In this document: positions 1 to 8,159 of the stretch, piece after piece
Position numbering within the stretch: the stretch's first letter is position 1
Layout: each line of letters starts with the position of its first letter
Assembly (NCBI GenBank): GCA_003427395.1
Contig: BFEA01000292.1
Span: 116,282 to 136,398 of the forward strand
Direction of reading: 5' to 3'
Source: Chara braunii
Lineage: Eukaryota; Streptophyta; Charophyceae; Charales; Characeae
DNA: 20,117 nucleotides
Program-made: the position numbers and the translations under genes
The notes under the pieces: model-generated
What the model was told of the DNA's origin: nothing
Databases searched by the model: none
The model's input: only the letters and a program-made list of their open reading frames with translations

Positions 1-37
<37 letters not shown>

Positions 38-117
38 TTGCGCCGAAGTTGTGCAGGGTCCCCGCCCGCGCAACTTCGGCGAAAGAAAGTGAGTGTGTGT
101 GCGTGTGTATGGTGGGG
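1..117. repeat. Foldback cassette A: (CA)n, hairpin, (TG)n
   Basis: A CA run (1-33) leads into a hairpin with 14-nt arms at 41-54 and 68-81 (core CGCCGAAGTTG, one G/T mismatch) and a 13-nt loop. A TG-rich run follows (about 91-109). Because CA and TG runs are reverse complements, and CACTT (left) matches AAGTG (right), the palindrome continues beyond the hairpin. The cassette is cut by the window edge. No coding potential; the ORFs here are repeat translations. Confidence 0.85.
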
Positions 118-149
118 GATGGGTCGCCCCCCCAACCCCCACTCAATCA

Positions 150-268
150 CACACACACACACACACGCACACACACACTCGCACACACGCTCACTTGTGC
201 CGAAGTTGCGCGTGGTCCACCTGCGCAACTTCGGTGAGAGAAAGTGAGTGTGTGTGTGTGTGTGTGTC
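150..268. repeat. Foldback cassette B, diverged copy of cassette A
   Basis: This has the same architecture as the cassette at 1-117. An imperfect CA run is followed by perfect 12-nt arms at 200-211 and 223-234 (CCGAAGTTGCGC and its complement), then GAGAGAAAGTGAG and a TG run. The outer CA and TG tracts extend the palindrome to roughly 172-265. The two hairpin cores share sequence but their loops differ, which suggests duplication of the unit or independent copies of one foldback element. Confidence 0.85.
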
Positions 269-312
269 AATCAATCAATCAATCAATCAAAAATAAAAAA
301 TAAAAAAAATCA
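266..312 (+). repeat. (TCAA)n microsatellite and A-rich tail
   Basis: About six units of TCAA directly follow the TG run of the preceding foldback cassette and grade into AAAAATAAAAAATAAAAAAA. This is a simple repeat with no gene. Confidence 0.8.
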
Positions 313-363
313 TCTGTTTTGACTCTGGTTTTGTTTTTGATTTTTTAAAATAATTTGAATGCT

Positions 364-440
364 CAAAAAATAAAAATAAAAATATGGGGATGTAGAGAGC
401 AAAAAAATCTACACCCCCATATTTTTTTATTTTTATTTTC
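364..440. repeat. AT-rich palindrome
   Basis: The left arm (about 366-396) reads A/T-rich sequence, then TATGGGGATGTAGA. The right arm (about 408-439) reads TCTACACCCCCATA and then T-rich sequence. The arms pair with about two differences around an 11-nt A-rich loop. It could be a small foldback transposon end, a cruciform-forming site or a decayed MITE. No flanking target duplication was identified. Confidence 0.75.
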
Positions 441-488
441 ACCTATGGTTTGCCTGCAAAACAAAAATCCGCGGGCCGAGTTGTACCA

Positions 489-610
489 CGTTCAACTCGG
501 TTTAACGCGGAGTTGCAACAGGAGTTGAATGGGAGTTGAACCGTTCAACTCAAAACCCCCGTTGAATCCGATTTCGGACACATAGCCAGAGAGTTCAACT
601 GGTATCGAAC
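489..610. repeat. Cluster of GAGTTGAA / TTCAACTC motifs
   Basis: The octamer occurs as TTCAACTC at 491-498 and 544-551 and as GAGTTGAA at 522-529 and 533-540, with near matches at 510-516, 561-566 and 592-600. The copies at 533-541 and 543-551 form a perfect 9-bp inverted repeat around a single C. The cluster may be a decayed tandem array or a protein-binding site; no gene is seen beside it. Confidence 0.55.
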
Positions 611-680
611 AAGGTTCAAAGAGTGCTTCCATTCTGAATCCATTCATCTGGGTGGAACTGGGGCTGTTGTGGGGAAAATC

Positions 681-682
<2 letters not shown>

Positions 683-714
<32 letters not shown>
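683..714 (+). repeat. (AC)16 microsatellite
   Basis: An uninterrupted AC dinucleotide run. The ORFs that cross it are translations of the repeat. Confidence 0.95.
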
Positions 715-716
<2 letters not shown>

Positions 717-771
717 AACAGTCTGTTCGGTACAGTCGCGCTTTTTTTGGGGGGTGTATAGCGAGTATGAC

Positions 772-847
<76 letters not shown>

Positions 848-857
848 CACACACACA
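772..857 (+). repeat. (AC)n microsatellite, about 42 units
   Basis: A long AC run with one interruption (CAAAC) near 829-833. With the shorter AC run at 683-714 it makes a compound locus. Repeat-encoded His/Thr or Cys/Val ORFs on both strands are artefacts. Confidence 0.95.
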
Positions 858-883
858 GAACGAACAAGTCTTGCAGAGCCATG

Positions 884-1800
884 TGTTTTCCTGTGGAGGT
901 GTGTAAAGCGTCGATGATAGCAAACATGACAGCACACACAGGGGGTGCCCCTGGCATGTAGCACATGTTCCAATCGAACACTTTTAACACTAGTATATAC
1001 TAGAATTGGTTCTAGCAACATATGGACGTATGGACAAAGTAATATCCTATTCGCCTTCGCCTTGCAACTTCACCTTAGAATTATTCCGTGGAAAAACAAA
1101 GAAGTCTTGTATACTAGATGATGCATGTGTGCCGACATGCCCACTCCTCTGTTGCTCACAAGCTTTAAAGTTTAAACAGCCAACGATCTATATCTTCCTC
1201 TATTGGCCATCACACTGTAGGAAGAAATGTATGGAAAGTGTAGATGAGTCCGTCCATATGGTTATTTTCTCCTGTACTAGCGCAATATGCGTATTTACTG
1301 TGGCTTCTTGTTTTGACCAGGAATGTGACAGTCAAACGGCATGGTAATGTGGAAAGCGGCCACATGTTCCGTCAGTTTGGATTGCGTATTGAAGGGGGGA
1401 ACAACAATGACTGTCTTGTTTTTACGGCAAATAGATGGAAATCTCTCCCCTAAAGCATTAGATGATTGGTTTGACATATCACCAGACCAATGTGTGGGGA
1501 CCACAATTTTCGGCGCTTCCAGATCCTAATGCTCCAGTGATCCTTGTTGTTTCACTCGATCCATCCGAAGTGTACTTCCGTGCAAATACTCTGGAAATTT
1601 TACCTGTGCTCACAAGTTGTGTCGCCATGCGATCAGGGAAAAGGGAATCGCAGCAGTATGCTTGAGGAATACTTAGGTTTTGGAGCCGATTTCCAGCAGG
1701 CGAAGCTCCTCACCAATGGACACGAGCCATACACCTGTGATCCTCGATCCAGATGGTTCTCCTGCCGCCACTGCACCGCAGGTCATGACAGGAACGAGTA
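884..1800. other. Gene-free stretch, nothing recognised
   Basis: This is mixed-composition sequence without long repeats. The ORFs present (up to 113 codons) begin at non-ATG codons or show no motif I recognise. A short run around 1495-1665 reads like ordinary protein in one frame but is broken on both sides. A decayed gene fragment is possible but cannot be supported. Confidence 0.4.
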
Positions 1801-1914
1801 TTTATGGCGCAGGGCGTGTTCATGGGTGTGCAGGCCCGTGAGCAGCAGCATACATACCTCGTGGAAGACGAGGTAGACGACAGTATGAGGTGGAAGAATG
1901 CAAAGAAGAAAAGG

Positions 1915-2440
1915 GTAAAGAAGAAGAAGAAGAATCTGAGATGGAAGAAAGGGGAAAAAGTCACTATTGCTATGGCTCGGGCTCAACGGGGAGGTAAGAG
2001 GAGGAGGAGGAGACGAAGAGGAAGAAGAGGAGGAGGAGGAGGAGGAGGAGAAGAAACCGAGATGAAAAAAAAAAAAAAAATCGCTACAGCTATGGCTCGG
2101 GCTCAACGGGGAGGTAGGAGGAGGAGGAGGAGGAGAAGAAGAAGAAGATGAGGAGGAGGAGGAGGAGAAGAAGAAGATGACGAAGAAGAAGAAGAAGAGG
2201 AGGAAGAGGAGGAGGAGGAGGAGGAGAAGAAGACGAAGATGAGGAGGGAAAAAGATGAAGAAGAAGAGGACGAGGAGGAGAATAAGAAGAAGAGGAGGGG
2301 GGGAAATGATGAAGAGGACGAGGACAAGGAGGAGAAAGAGAGAAGAAGAAGATGAAGAGGAAGAGGAAGGAGGAAGAGAAGAAGAAGATGAAGAAGAAGA
2401 GGAGGAGGAGGGGATGAAGAAGAAGAGGAGGGGTGCTGGC
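1915..2440 (+). repeat. GAG/GAA purine tract with 120-bp tandem duplication
   Basis: Over 500 bp of nearly pure A/G on the plus strand. A unique block (CTATGGCTCGGGCTCAACGG, then GGAGGTA) occurs at 1970-1997 and again exactly 120 bp later at 2090-2117, each copy preceded by GAGATG plus an A-rich run. A short related piece (TCACTGCTATGGGGAGAGG) lies at 2451-2469. The 260-codon minus-strand ORF here is Ser/Leu/Pro/Phe low complexity from the repeat. Long homopurine tracts can form triplex (H-DNA) structures. Confidence 0.85.
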
Positions 2441-3430
2441 GGACTTACCTTCACTGCTATGGGGAGAGGTTGTGACGAAGCGGGATGGCAGGGCGAAGCA
2501 GCTGCAGTGAGAGGTCTATGGCTGGCTGGAGACAGGGCGCTGGCGCTGTCGCGTGGTGGCAGCACACGATGTCAACGTGCATGCGGAATGGCATGCACGA
2601 ATGGTGCGACGTCAATGTCGTGTGCTGGTGCCGTGCGGCAGGTGGGACGGAGGAGCGAAGACAGTGCAAAACCACGCCGCAATTCGGATTTCAAAATGTG
2701 GCCGATTTTGGCTGCAGATCCGCAGATCTGCGGTTGACATCGAAATTTGAAAACGGGGGCCTACCGGACCCTGTTTTCTTTCGAAAATGTGCGGCTGATC
2801 TCCACCGTGATCTGCATTGGCCGCGCGAAATGGGGTCCAGTAGCTCGTGAGGAGTGCGCCAAACAAAAAATGCGCCCCCAAAAGGAGTGCGCCAAATCGG
2901 ACCGGGGGCCTGCTGGGCCAGTGAACCGCCCGGTCGGACCGGTAGGATCCCGGTCGATCGAGGGTCCCCCAGTCCATCCGGGGACCAGCACTGATTTAAA
3001 CACTGCCAAGAATACTTTGCCAGTTCAGGAACAAGGCAGTGGATTTTTGAACATGCTGCCGAGCCAGGTACCGTCAATTTGGAATCGCATCTGCAAACCA
3101 CTTAAAACCAAACTGGCATAGTGACTCGCTCCACTACTCTCGAATTGTGCAAAATGAGAGTGAAACTTCCGTTAGAATACTGAAAGATACACCAGCATGA
3201 TTTTTTGTCTGTTATACGCGCGTGAAGGGTATTGGAACGACCCCCACAGTCCGGGGGCCGGCCTGGTCAGGCCGTAACTGGGCCTTCCTTTTTTAGATTC
3301 AAGCCGCTTTAGTACATCCGAGTCATTTTGTGTCCCTGCGCGCCAAACTTTGCCAAACGCCAACGCAGCCGCTGCAGCTCTTATGTTTTTCTTTGCCTGG
3401 CAGTCCCAGCCAGAGGTGTGCCTGCTCAGC
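2441..3430. other. Gene-free stretch, moderately GC-rich
   Basis: No convincing gene. Overlapping ORFs of 60-136 codons exist in several frames on both strands with no recognised domain. Local structure includes a perfect 14-bp palindrome (CCGCAGATCTGCGG) at 2720-2733, a repeated GAGTGCGCCAAA at 2851-2862 and 2885-2896, and several CCGGTCGGACCGG-like inverted words at 2930-2960. It may be decayed repeat DNA. Confidence 0.4.
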
Positions 3431-3437
3431 CGGGCCC

Positions 3438-3565
3438 GCTCATAATCCAGTTTTTGCCATTTTTTGGTAATGGATAAAGAAAAAGGAAACGAGGGGGAAA
3501 GTACGACGGTGGCAGTGCTCTTCTTTCTTCAGGGATGAAGTACGACGCTCATAATCCAGTTTTTG
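3438..3565 (+). repeat. 19-bp direct repeat pair
   Basis: GCTCATAATCCAGTTTTTG occurs identically at 3438-3456 and 3547-3565, 109 bp apart. GTACGACG also occurs twice (3502-3509, 3540-3547), the second copy abutting the second repeat. This suggests a local duplication; no gene is involved. Confidence 0.7.
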
Positions 3566-4080
3566 GTCATCGACGTGTCAGGTGCGAAGCATATACTTGC
3601 AACCCTACCGCGTGCCTCTGGCAACCCCGAGCCTCCGAACTGTTCGGAACGACTGCTTCTTCATCCTCGGGGGTTTGCCTGGGCGATGCACCTGATCCCT
3701 GTTCAAGCCACCAATACACCCGATGGTAAATGCACGAGCATAAGTTTGAAAATTTTCCGAGTCTGTAAATTGAGCCGCTGGAGCAGTTGCCAGCCGGAGG
3801 AGGCTGTCGTCTTCGTTATGTGCCACCCCAGCCAAACTCTCCACAAAGCCAGCCGCTGTATATGGCTGAGGTTGAGGGCCAAATACAGGTGCTGATTGTG
3901 ATTGATACTCACTGGTACATTTCTTATTCGCGTTGGATGTGGTTGCAGTCGGATACATTTAGGAAAGAGCGATTGTGAGTATGCCCCTGTGAGTTGTTGT
4001 GATCGTTTTTTCTTTTGCTTTTGCTTCCTTTTTTTTTTTTTTTTTTGTCAAGTTCCTCTATGATGATGGTGCTAGTGTCA

Positions 4081-4122
4081 GTTGGTGCACCCATGAAATG
4101 TTGAAGTACAGACCCAAGTTCT
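4081..4122 (+). repeat. Dispersed repeat, copy 1
   Basis: A segment of about 42 bp containing ACCCATGAAATGTTGAAGT is clearly related to the segment at 12918-12958 (shared ACCCATGAA, TGTTGAA and AGTTC with substitutions between). Two related copies 8.8 kb apart mark an unnamed interspersed repeat; its borders are not visible. Confidence 0.55.
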
Positions 4123-4138
4123 ACGCCGGAGGCAAGTA

Positions 4139-4237
4139 GATAAATATATACCCAGCGCTCTCCGGCAGCTCAGTCAGCTTCTCTCTCTAGTGCCGGACCC
4201 CGAGCTCATTGAGCTGCTGGACGGCGCCAGGTAAGTC
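4139..4237 (+). promoter_or_regulatory. Possible TATA box and 5' splice site
   Basis: GATAAATATATACC at 4139-4152 resembles a TATA box. A pyrimidine-rich potential start region follows (CAGTCAGCTTCTCTCTC, about 4171-4187), then a consensus donor CAG/GTAAGT at 4228-4236. The spacing would fit a short non-coding first exon of a gene or of an LTR-type element, but no downstream coding exon was found, so this is a weak call. Confidence 0.22.
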
Positions 4238-4690
4238 CCCTGATCGCCTCTGGAGTCAAACTTGGGTATTGCTTTTCAACACGTCATTGGCGTACAGCGG
4301 CTGATACCCTCGCACCATCATCGCACAGGTTACAAAAAATGAAAAACAAAGGCCAAAAAAAAACCTGCTACAACTGAATGAGGACTTCCGTTGCATACTG
4401 GCATCGTCGCATCGGCACCTGCCACTGGAAGAGAGCCAGGTGCAGACAATTGTCAACTCTGCCACCAAACACACACAGGGGAGGGAATGTGGCTTTTTTT
4501 CCGCCCCTTATCTTTTTGTTGTAAGCGATGCCAACGAGGCGGGTTGGCAGGGCAGTTCCTTCTCAGACCGCACTCGTACCTTTCCCAAAAACGGGCGGCG
4601 GCGCAGAATGCAAGAAAAGAGAAGGAAAAGAAAGTGACTCCAGAAGGTAAGGAAACGGAGGTGGTGAATGTTAAACCAGGCAGCTGATCC

Positions 4691-4763
4691 AGCGGCCTAG
4701 CTCAGTTGGTAAGGCACGCAAGTGGCATTCAGGAGGTCTTGGGTTCAATCCCTATTGGCCTCA
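4691..4763 (+). mobile_element. tRNA-derived SINE head (element 1)
   Basis: The segment carries a perfect pol III A box (TAGCTCAGTTGG, 4698-4709) and a B box (GGTTCAATCC, 4742-4751) at normal tRNA spacing. It starts GCGGCCT and ends TGGCCTC, so part of an acceptor stem can pair. The anticodon stem does not pair and the acceptor and D stems contain mismatches, so a working tRNA is unlikely. A tRNA-related 5' head is the hallmark of SINEs, which are mobilised by LINE reverse transcriptase. The unrelated body probably continues to about 4830 or further; the 3' end and target duplication were not located. The alternative is a lone tRNA pseudogene. Confidence 0.72.
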
Positions 4764-5011
4764 TGTACCTTCCTGGGCAAGCTTGGCGCCCGCCACCCCC
4801 AATTGGCATTAAAAAAGCAGTGTCTGCTGATGTTCATAGGGGGAGGGGTAATCGGGGAGGCACAGTGACTGGCCACTCAGATGATGCTTGGTCCCTCTGC
4901 TACCCCCTGTCCCCTGGCCGGTGTCCCCCATTGGGGGTTCCCTGAAGGCAATCAAGGCCACCCTGGGCTGAAAAGGCCACCCGATGTCAGATTAGACACA
5001 ATATTGAATTT

Positions 5012-5208
5012 ACCCGCAGTACTCATCCATTGGGAGGTCCTGTTTTGATCGGCAGCTGCCTCCAAATACGAGCCAGGCACCTGTTTTGATCGGTCCTGGC
5101 CAGGCCTCAGGAGGTGCCCGCAGTACTCATCCATTGGGAGGTAAGAGGGATAGCGAGGATCCAGGGGGAAGTCAGACAGACTGCGAGGACCCATCCATTG
5201 GGGAGTCG
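5012..5208 (+). repeat. Short direct duplications in a SINE-flanking block
   Basis: CCCGCAGTACTCATCCATTG (then GGAGGT) occurs at 5013-5038 and 5117-5142, and a shorter CCATCCATTGGGGAG at 5191-5205. CCTGTTTTGATCGG occurs at 5039-5052 and 5080-5093. The nested copies suggest repeated local duplication downstream of the tRNA-derived head. Confidence 0.7.
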
Positions 5209-5243
5209 CCTCAGGATGGCACCATTGTACAATGACCTATGCT

Positions 5244-5305
5244 AATGAAAAAAAGAGACATATTTCTCTCTCTAAATGAAAAAAAGAGACATATTTCTCT
5301 CTCTA
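5244..5305 (+). repeat. 31-bp perfect tandem duplication
   Basis: Two adjacent identical 31-bp units (5244-5274 and 5275-5305), each beginning AATGAAAAAAAGAGACATA. The second unit contains the outer part of the left terminal inverted repeat of the neighbouring foldback element, so the duplication involves that element's end. Confidence 0.9.
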
Positions 5306-5481
5306 ATTAAAAAAGGAACAAGTCGTGATCTGCGCCAGCGCTTACCAGACTAACCCGAACGTCTTCGTGCAGACAGACTACCCTAACTCTAGTGGGGTCC
5401 ATGCATTTGCAGTCGTCCCCCATCTGGTGCCTCGTCCCATAGACTTGTTCTTTTTTTAAATAGAGAGGGAAATATGACTCT
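5285..5481. mobile_element. MITE-like foldback element, ~197 bp
   Basis: The arms at 5285-5325 and 5441-5481 are inverted repeats of about 41 bp with roughly five mismatches (outer end AGAG-A/T-CATATTT, inner end GAACAAGTC). They enclose about 115 bp of unrelated sequence with no ORF. Length, terminal inverted repeats and lack of coding capacity fit a miniature inverted-repeat transposable element. The left end is preceded by a tandem copy of its own outer arm, which obscures any target-site duplication. The superfamily cannot be assigned from the termini. Confidence 0.65.
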
Positions 5482-5837
5482 ATGGGCAGTGAACTACCCT
5501 TCCCCTAAGATGCGATATCCCACCCTCACCTATCCTAAGCACGGTGCCTTCCTACCCCACTCTCCCCAAGAATCGTCAGTCCCAACGAACTCCCCCAATG
5601 AGAATTCCCACGGACCCCAACCTGGATGAAGCACCACCCGCAGGCATCGTGAGATACCTGTGGGATGAGAAATACCCGGTATCTACCCCATAGGGCCCAT
5701 ACTGAGACCCAGTGCTTGTGCAGGATTCCCCTGCCCGAGGTGGGCCCTACGGCAGGCTAAGTTCACTCTGTGTGGACTCTCGTAGGGGTGCCATAGTGAC
5801 GGGAAACATGCTACCTGTAGTACCCAGGCTCGACCAT

Positions 5838-6180
5838 GGCACCCCCGCGGACTCGTACATACTGGCGAGACTGACAGATCAGAGGGTCCAAGTGGCCATG
5901 CCAAGGTATCGACAGTTTCGACAGCTTTGGCAGCTTCGTGGTTATAAACAGTCTAGGCAGTTTTTGGTTATCGACAGTCTAGGCACCCCCGTGTACTCAG
6001 GGTCATTAAAGGGAGAGGGATAGGTCTTGGCACCCCCCGCAGACTCGTACATACTGGCAAGACTGACAGATCAGAGGGTCCAACTGGCCATGCCGAGGTG
6101 TGGACAGTTTTGACAGTTTTGGCAGTTTTTTGGTTATCAACAGTCTCGGCAGTTTTTTTGTTATCGACAGTCTAGGCAGT
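5838..6180 (+). repeat. Tandem duplication, period about 192 bp
   Basis: The block starting GGCACCCCCGC, then ACTCGTACATACTGGC (5851), recurs 192 bp later (6043) and runs through matching sequence to TCGACAGTCTAGGCA (5971 and 6164) with scattered substitutions. Inside each copy are short nested repeats of GACAGTTT, GGCAGTTT and GGTTATC. No conserved ORF spans both copies. Confidence 0.85.
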
Positions 6181-6208
6181 AGTAAACCCTCCCCCTTTAA
6201 TGACCCTG
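5998..6208. repeat. 22-bp inverted repeat
   Basis: CAGGGTCATTAAAGGGAGAG(GG) at 5998-6019 is the reverse complement of 6187-6208 with one mismatch. The arms bracket the second copy of the 192-bp duplication almost exactly, so this copy may be, or may once have been, a small mobile foldback unit. Confidence 0.75.
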
Positions 6209-6454
6209 ACCCATCCCTCCCCCTTCTCCCCCCCCCCATGGTGGTGCCAAGATAAGACCGTGATCCTCAGACCCCCTCAGACCAATCACTGAAGCAGCCC
6301 TCCCTATGGCTCTATCCAGCATATACTACAACCATGGACCTAGACCCCTTCGGCGGTGCGCAGGCAGTATCTGTATAAATCTTACGTCGTCCCATGGGGG
6401 TGGGACGGATGGCTTGTGCGTTATGAAAGCGCTTACCAGTGTAGGTGCGCGATG

Positions 6455-6533
6455 CGACGGAGTTTTGAACCCGCAACCTCATTGCCACAACGCTCATTTC
6501 CAACCGGTCCTCTAGCCACGGAGCCAAAGGCCA
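6455..6533 (-). mobile_element. tRNA-derived SINE head (element 2)
   Basis: Read on the minus strand, an A box (TGGCTCCGTGG, 6526-6516, one difference from consensus) is followed by a B box (GGTTCAAAAC, 6471-6462) at near-tRNA spacing. T-arm and acceptor pairing is poor, so this is not a working tRNA gene. Its sequence differs from the plus-strand head near 4700, so the two belong to different tRNA-derived families or lineages. The body would run to lower coordinates (at least to about 6340). No 3' tail or target duplication was found. Confidence 0.6.
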
Positions 6534-7290
6534 TTCATGCCATTCATGGCAGGCACCTGTTTCAACAGATGCCAAGTTTTTCTGTTTTTTTTTGCTGCAC
6601 TCCATTTCTGCCTGTTTTTTTTTTTTTTTTCTGCTCTTTTGCCTCTTGTCTTGTTCGAGCATGTCTCCGAGCTTCCGCATGTGCAGCATAATCCAGCAGA
6701 ACATGGGTTGGAAAAGCAAAGCAAAAAGCACTTCTGGGGCATCCTTTTACCTCTTTTTCTGAGTTATTTGGCCTAACAACTGAGGGTAACCTTGCCTTAT
6801 GAATTTGGAAAAGCAAAGCAAAACACACAAAAAAAGCGGTTCGGGGGCGAAAGCTGTGTGGTAAACAGTTGCTGGAAAGGAAAACCACTCAAACACAATT
6901 AACTTTCGTCTGCAGCTTCGTTCCCCCATGGCCCACGCCACGACGGGGCCTTCTCCGAGCCCCGAAAACGTTGAACTAGATGATGACGAACAAATTCCTG
7001 CAAGGCTATGACCGAGTGGCAAGTGCTGGTGGTTAAAGGGGTTGAAATGCACAAATCACTTCATAAATGTGGACTATTTCTTTGAGGAAATTGCTTATGG
7101 TTGAAGGAGTTGAAACCCCAGTCACTGCCGGAGATCATTTCTTGAAGGGAAGGGCCCATCCTGGAAAGAATGGGAAAACAGAGGTGTCCTCGATGACTTA
7201 AACCACCATTCCCACAATCGCCCCGCCTGCCCCATTCTGTGTGCATAACACGAGCAAGGGGCGAGGTCCAACTAGCAAGAACAATTAGAT
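6534..7290. other. Gene-free stretch with T-rich runs
   Basis: GCCATTCAT is repeated in tandem at 6530-6547. Long T runs occur at 6587-6595 and 6615-6630. Related words GGTTAAAGGGGTTGAAA (7031-7047) and GGTTGAAGGAGTTGAAA (7099-7115) sit 68 bp apart. ORFs on both strands are short and unrecognised. Confidence 0.4.
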
Positions 7291-7295
7291 CATCA

Positions 7296-7424
7296 AGTGC
7301 TCCAATCCGTAAGCTTTTGAGGAGAGGGACAAAACGAGTGCTCCAATATGTATAAGGTTTCGAGGAGAGAGACAAAATTAGTGCTAGAATCTGTAAAAAG
7401 CTTTTTGAGGAGAGAGACAAAATT
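7296..7424 (+). repeat. Three tandem ~43-bp repeats
   Basis: Units at 7296-7336, 7337-7379 and 7380-7424 each begin AGTGCT, contain AAT-C/A-YGTA and AAGCTTTT-like sequence, and end GAGGAGAGRGACAAAA. Copies differ by substitutions and small indels. The unit length varies out of multiples of three, so it is unlikely to be coding. Confidence 0.85.
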
Positions 7425-7496
7425 ATACCGGTTAAGCTGTTCTGCATCTCTCTCTGCTTAAAGCCCATCCAAGAGTCACGCACTTGAACTCAGACG

Positions 7497-7700
7497 TCTT
7501 TGCTAATGGGATCCTCCCCGCGCGCCGCCGGTCACTCGTGTACTTTGCTCCCCGACTTCCACCACCACTGCGCCGTCTCCCCCCTACTCCCCCCCCGCTC
7601 TTTGCTAGTGGGATCTCCCCCCCTGGCCACTCGTGTAACTTCCTCCCCCACTTCCTTCCACCAACAGGCCCGACTCTCGCCCTTCGTGGATCGAAATCAG
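7497..7700 (+). repeat. Tandem duplication, ~102-bp period
   Basis: TCTTTGCTAATGGGATC (7497) recurs as TCTTTGCTAGTGGGATC (7599). Each is followed by C-rich sequence, CACTCGTGTA and an ACTTCC-containing block. The second copy is shortened in the middle. C-rich composition creates ORFs in both directions with no recognisable product. Confidence 0.75.
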
Positions 7701-8159
7701 AGTGTGACCTGTTCGGGGAACTTGCATTCCCCACTCTGGTTCCCCATTCTCCAGTGTGCTGACCTTCCTCCGTCTCAATCCCGATACAGTAAGATTTTTT
7801 ATTTTTATTTTTTTTCAGAATTTTCTATTTTTGAATTGCGATATTCAGAGTATATCCAGACTTTCGCTGATCTTGAGTAAGAGCAAGTGGCCCGACGGCG
7901 CCAGATTCAGGCAGCAAAATCAAAATCGAGAGTCTGACAAGATGGAGACAAATAGAGAGAGGTAAGGCGAGCCCGCTTGCCTTCAGGGGGCCTCCATGTC
8001 ACCAAAGTCCCTCTTGCTCGTCAGCTGGCGGGGGCCAGAAGACGTGGCCCTCCCTCAAGGAACTAAACTGGCCCGTCAGTGGGGACCACCATTGTGGGAT
8101 TCCCGTTTCCTCGAACAACCGTTGCGGACGCAACTCGAGAACATGAAGTTGGAATCGCT

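Noticed and set aside
492-1021. Minus-strand Cys/Val ORFs and plus-strand His/Thr ORFs
   Set aside because: They are artefacts of the AC microsatellites read in different frames.
1006-1347. 113-codon plus-strand ORF as a gene
   Set aside because: It starts at TTG, has no recognisable motif and lies in an unremarkable stretch.
1783-2565. 260-codon minus-strand ORF rich in Ser, Leu, Pro and Phe
   Set aside because: It is a translation of the GAG/GAA purine tract; no non-repetitive domain and other frames are equally open.
2691-3121. Overlapping ORFs of 121-136 codons on both strands
   Set aside because: Several frames are open at once, composition is unremarkable and no domain is recognised.
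4691-4763. Functional tRNA gene
   Set aside because: A and B boxes are good, but the anticodon stem does not pair and the acceptor and D stems are mismatched; a SINE head is more likely.
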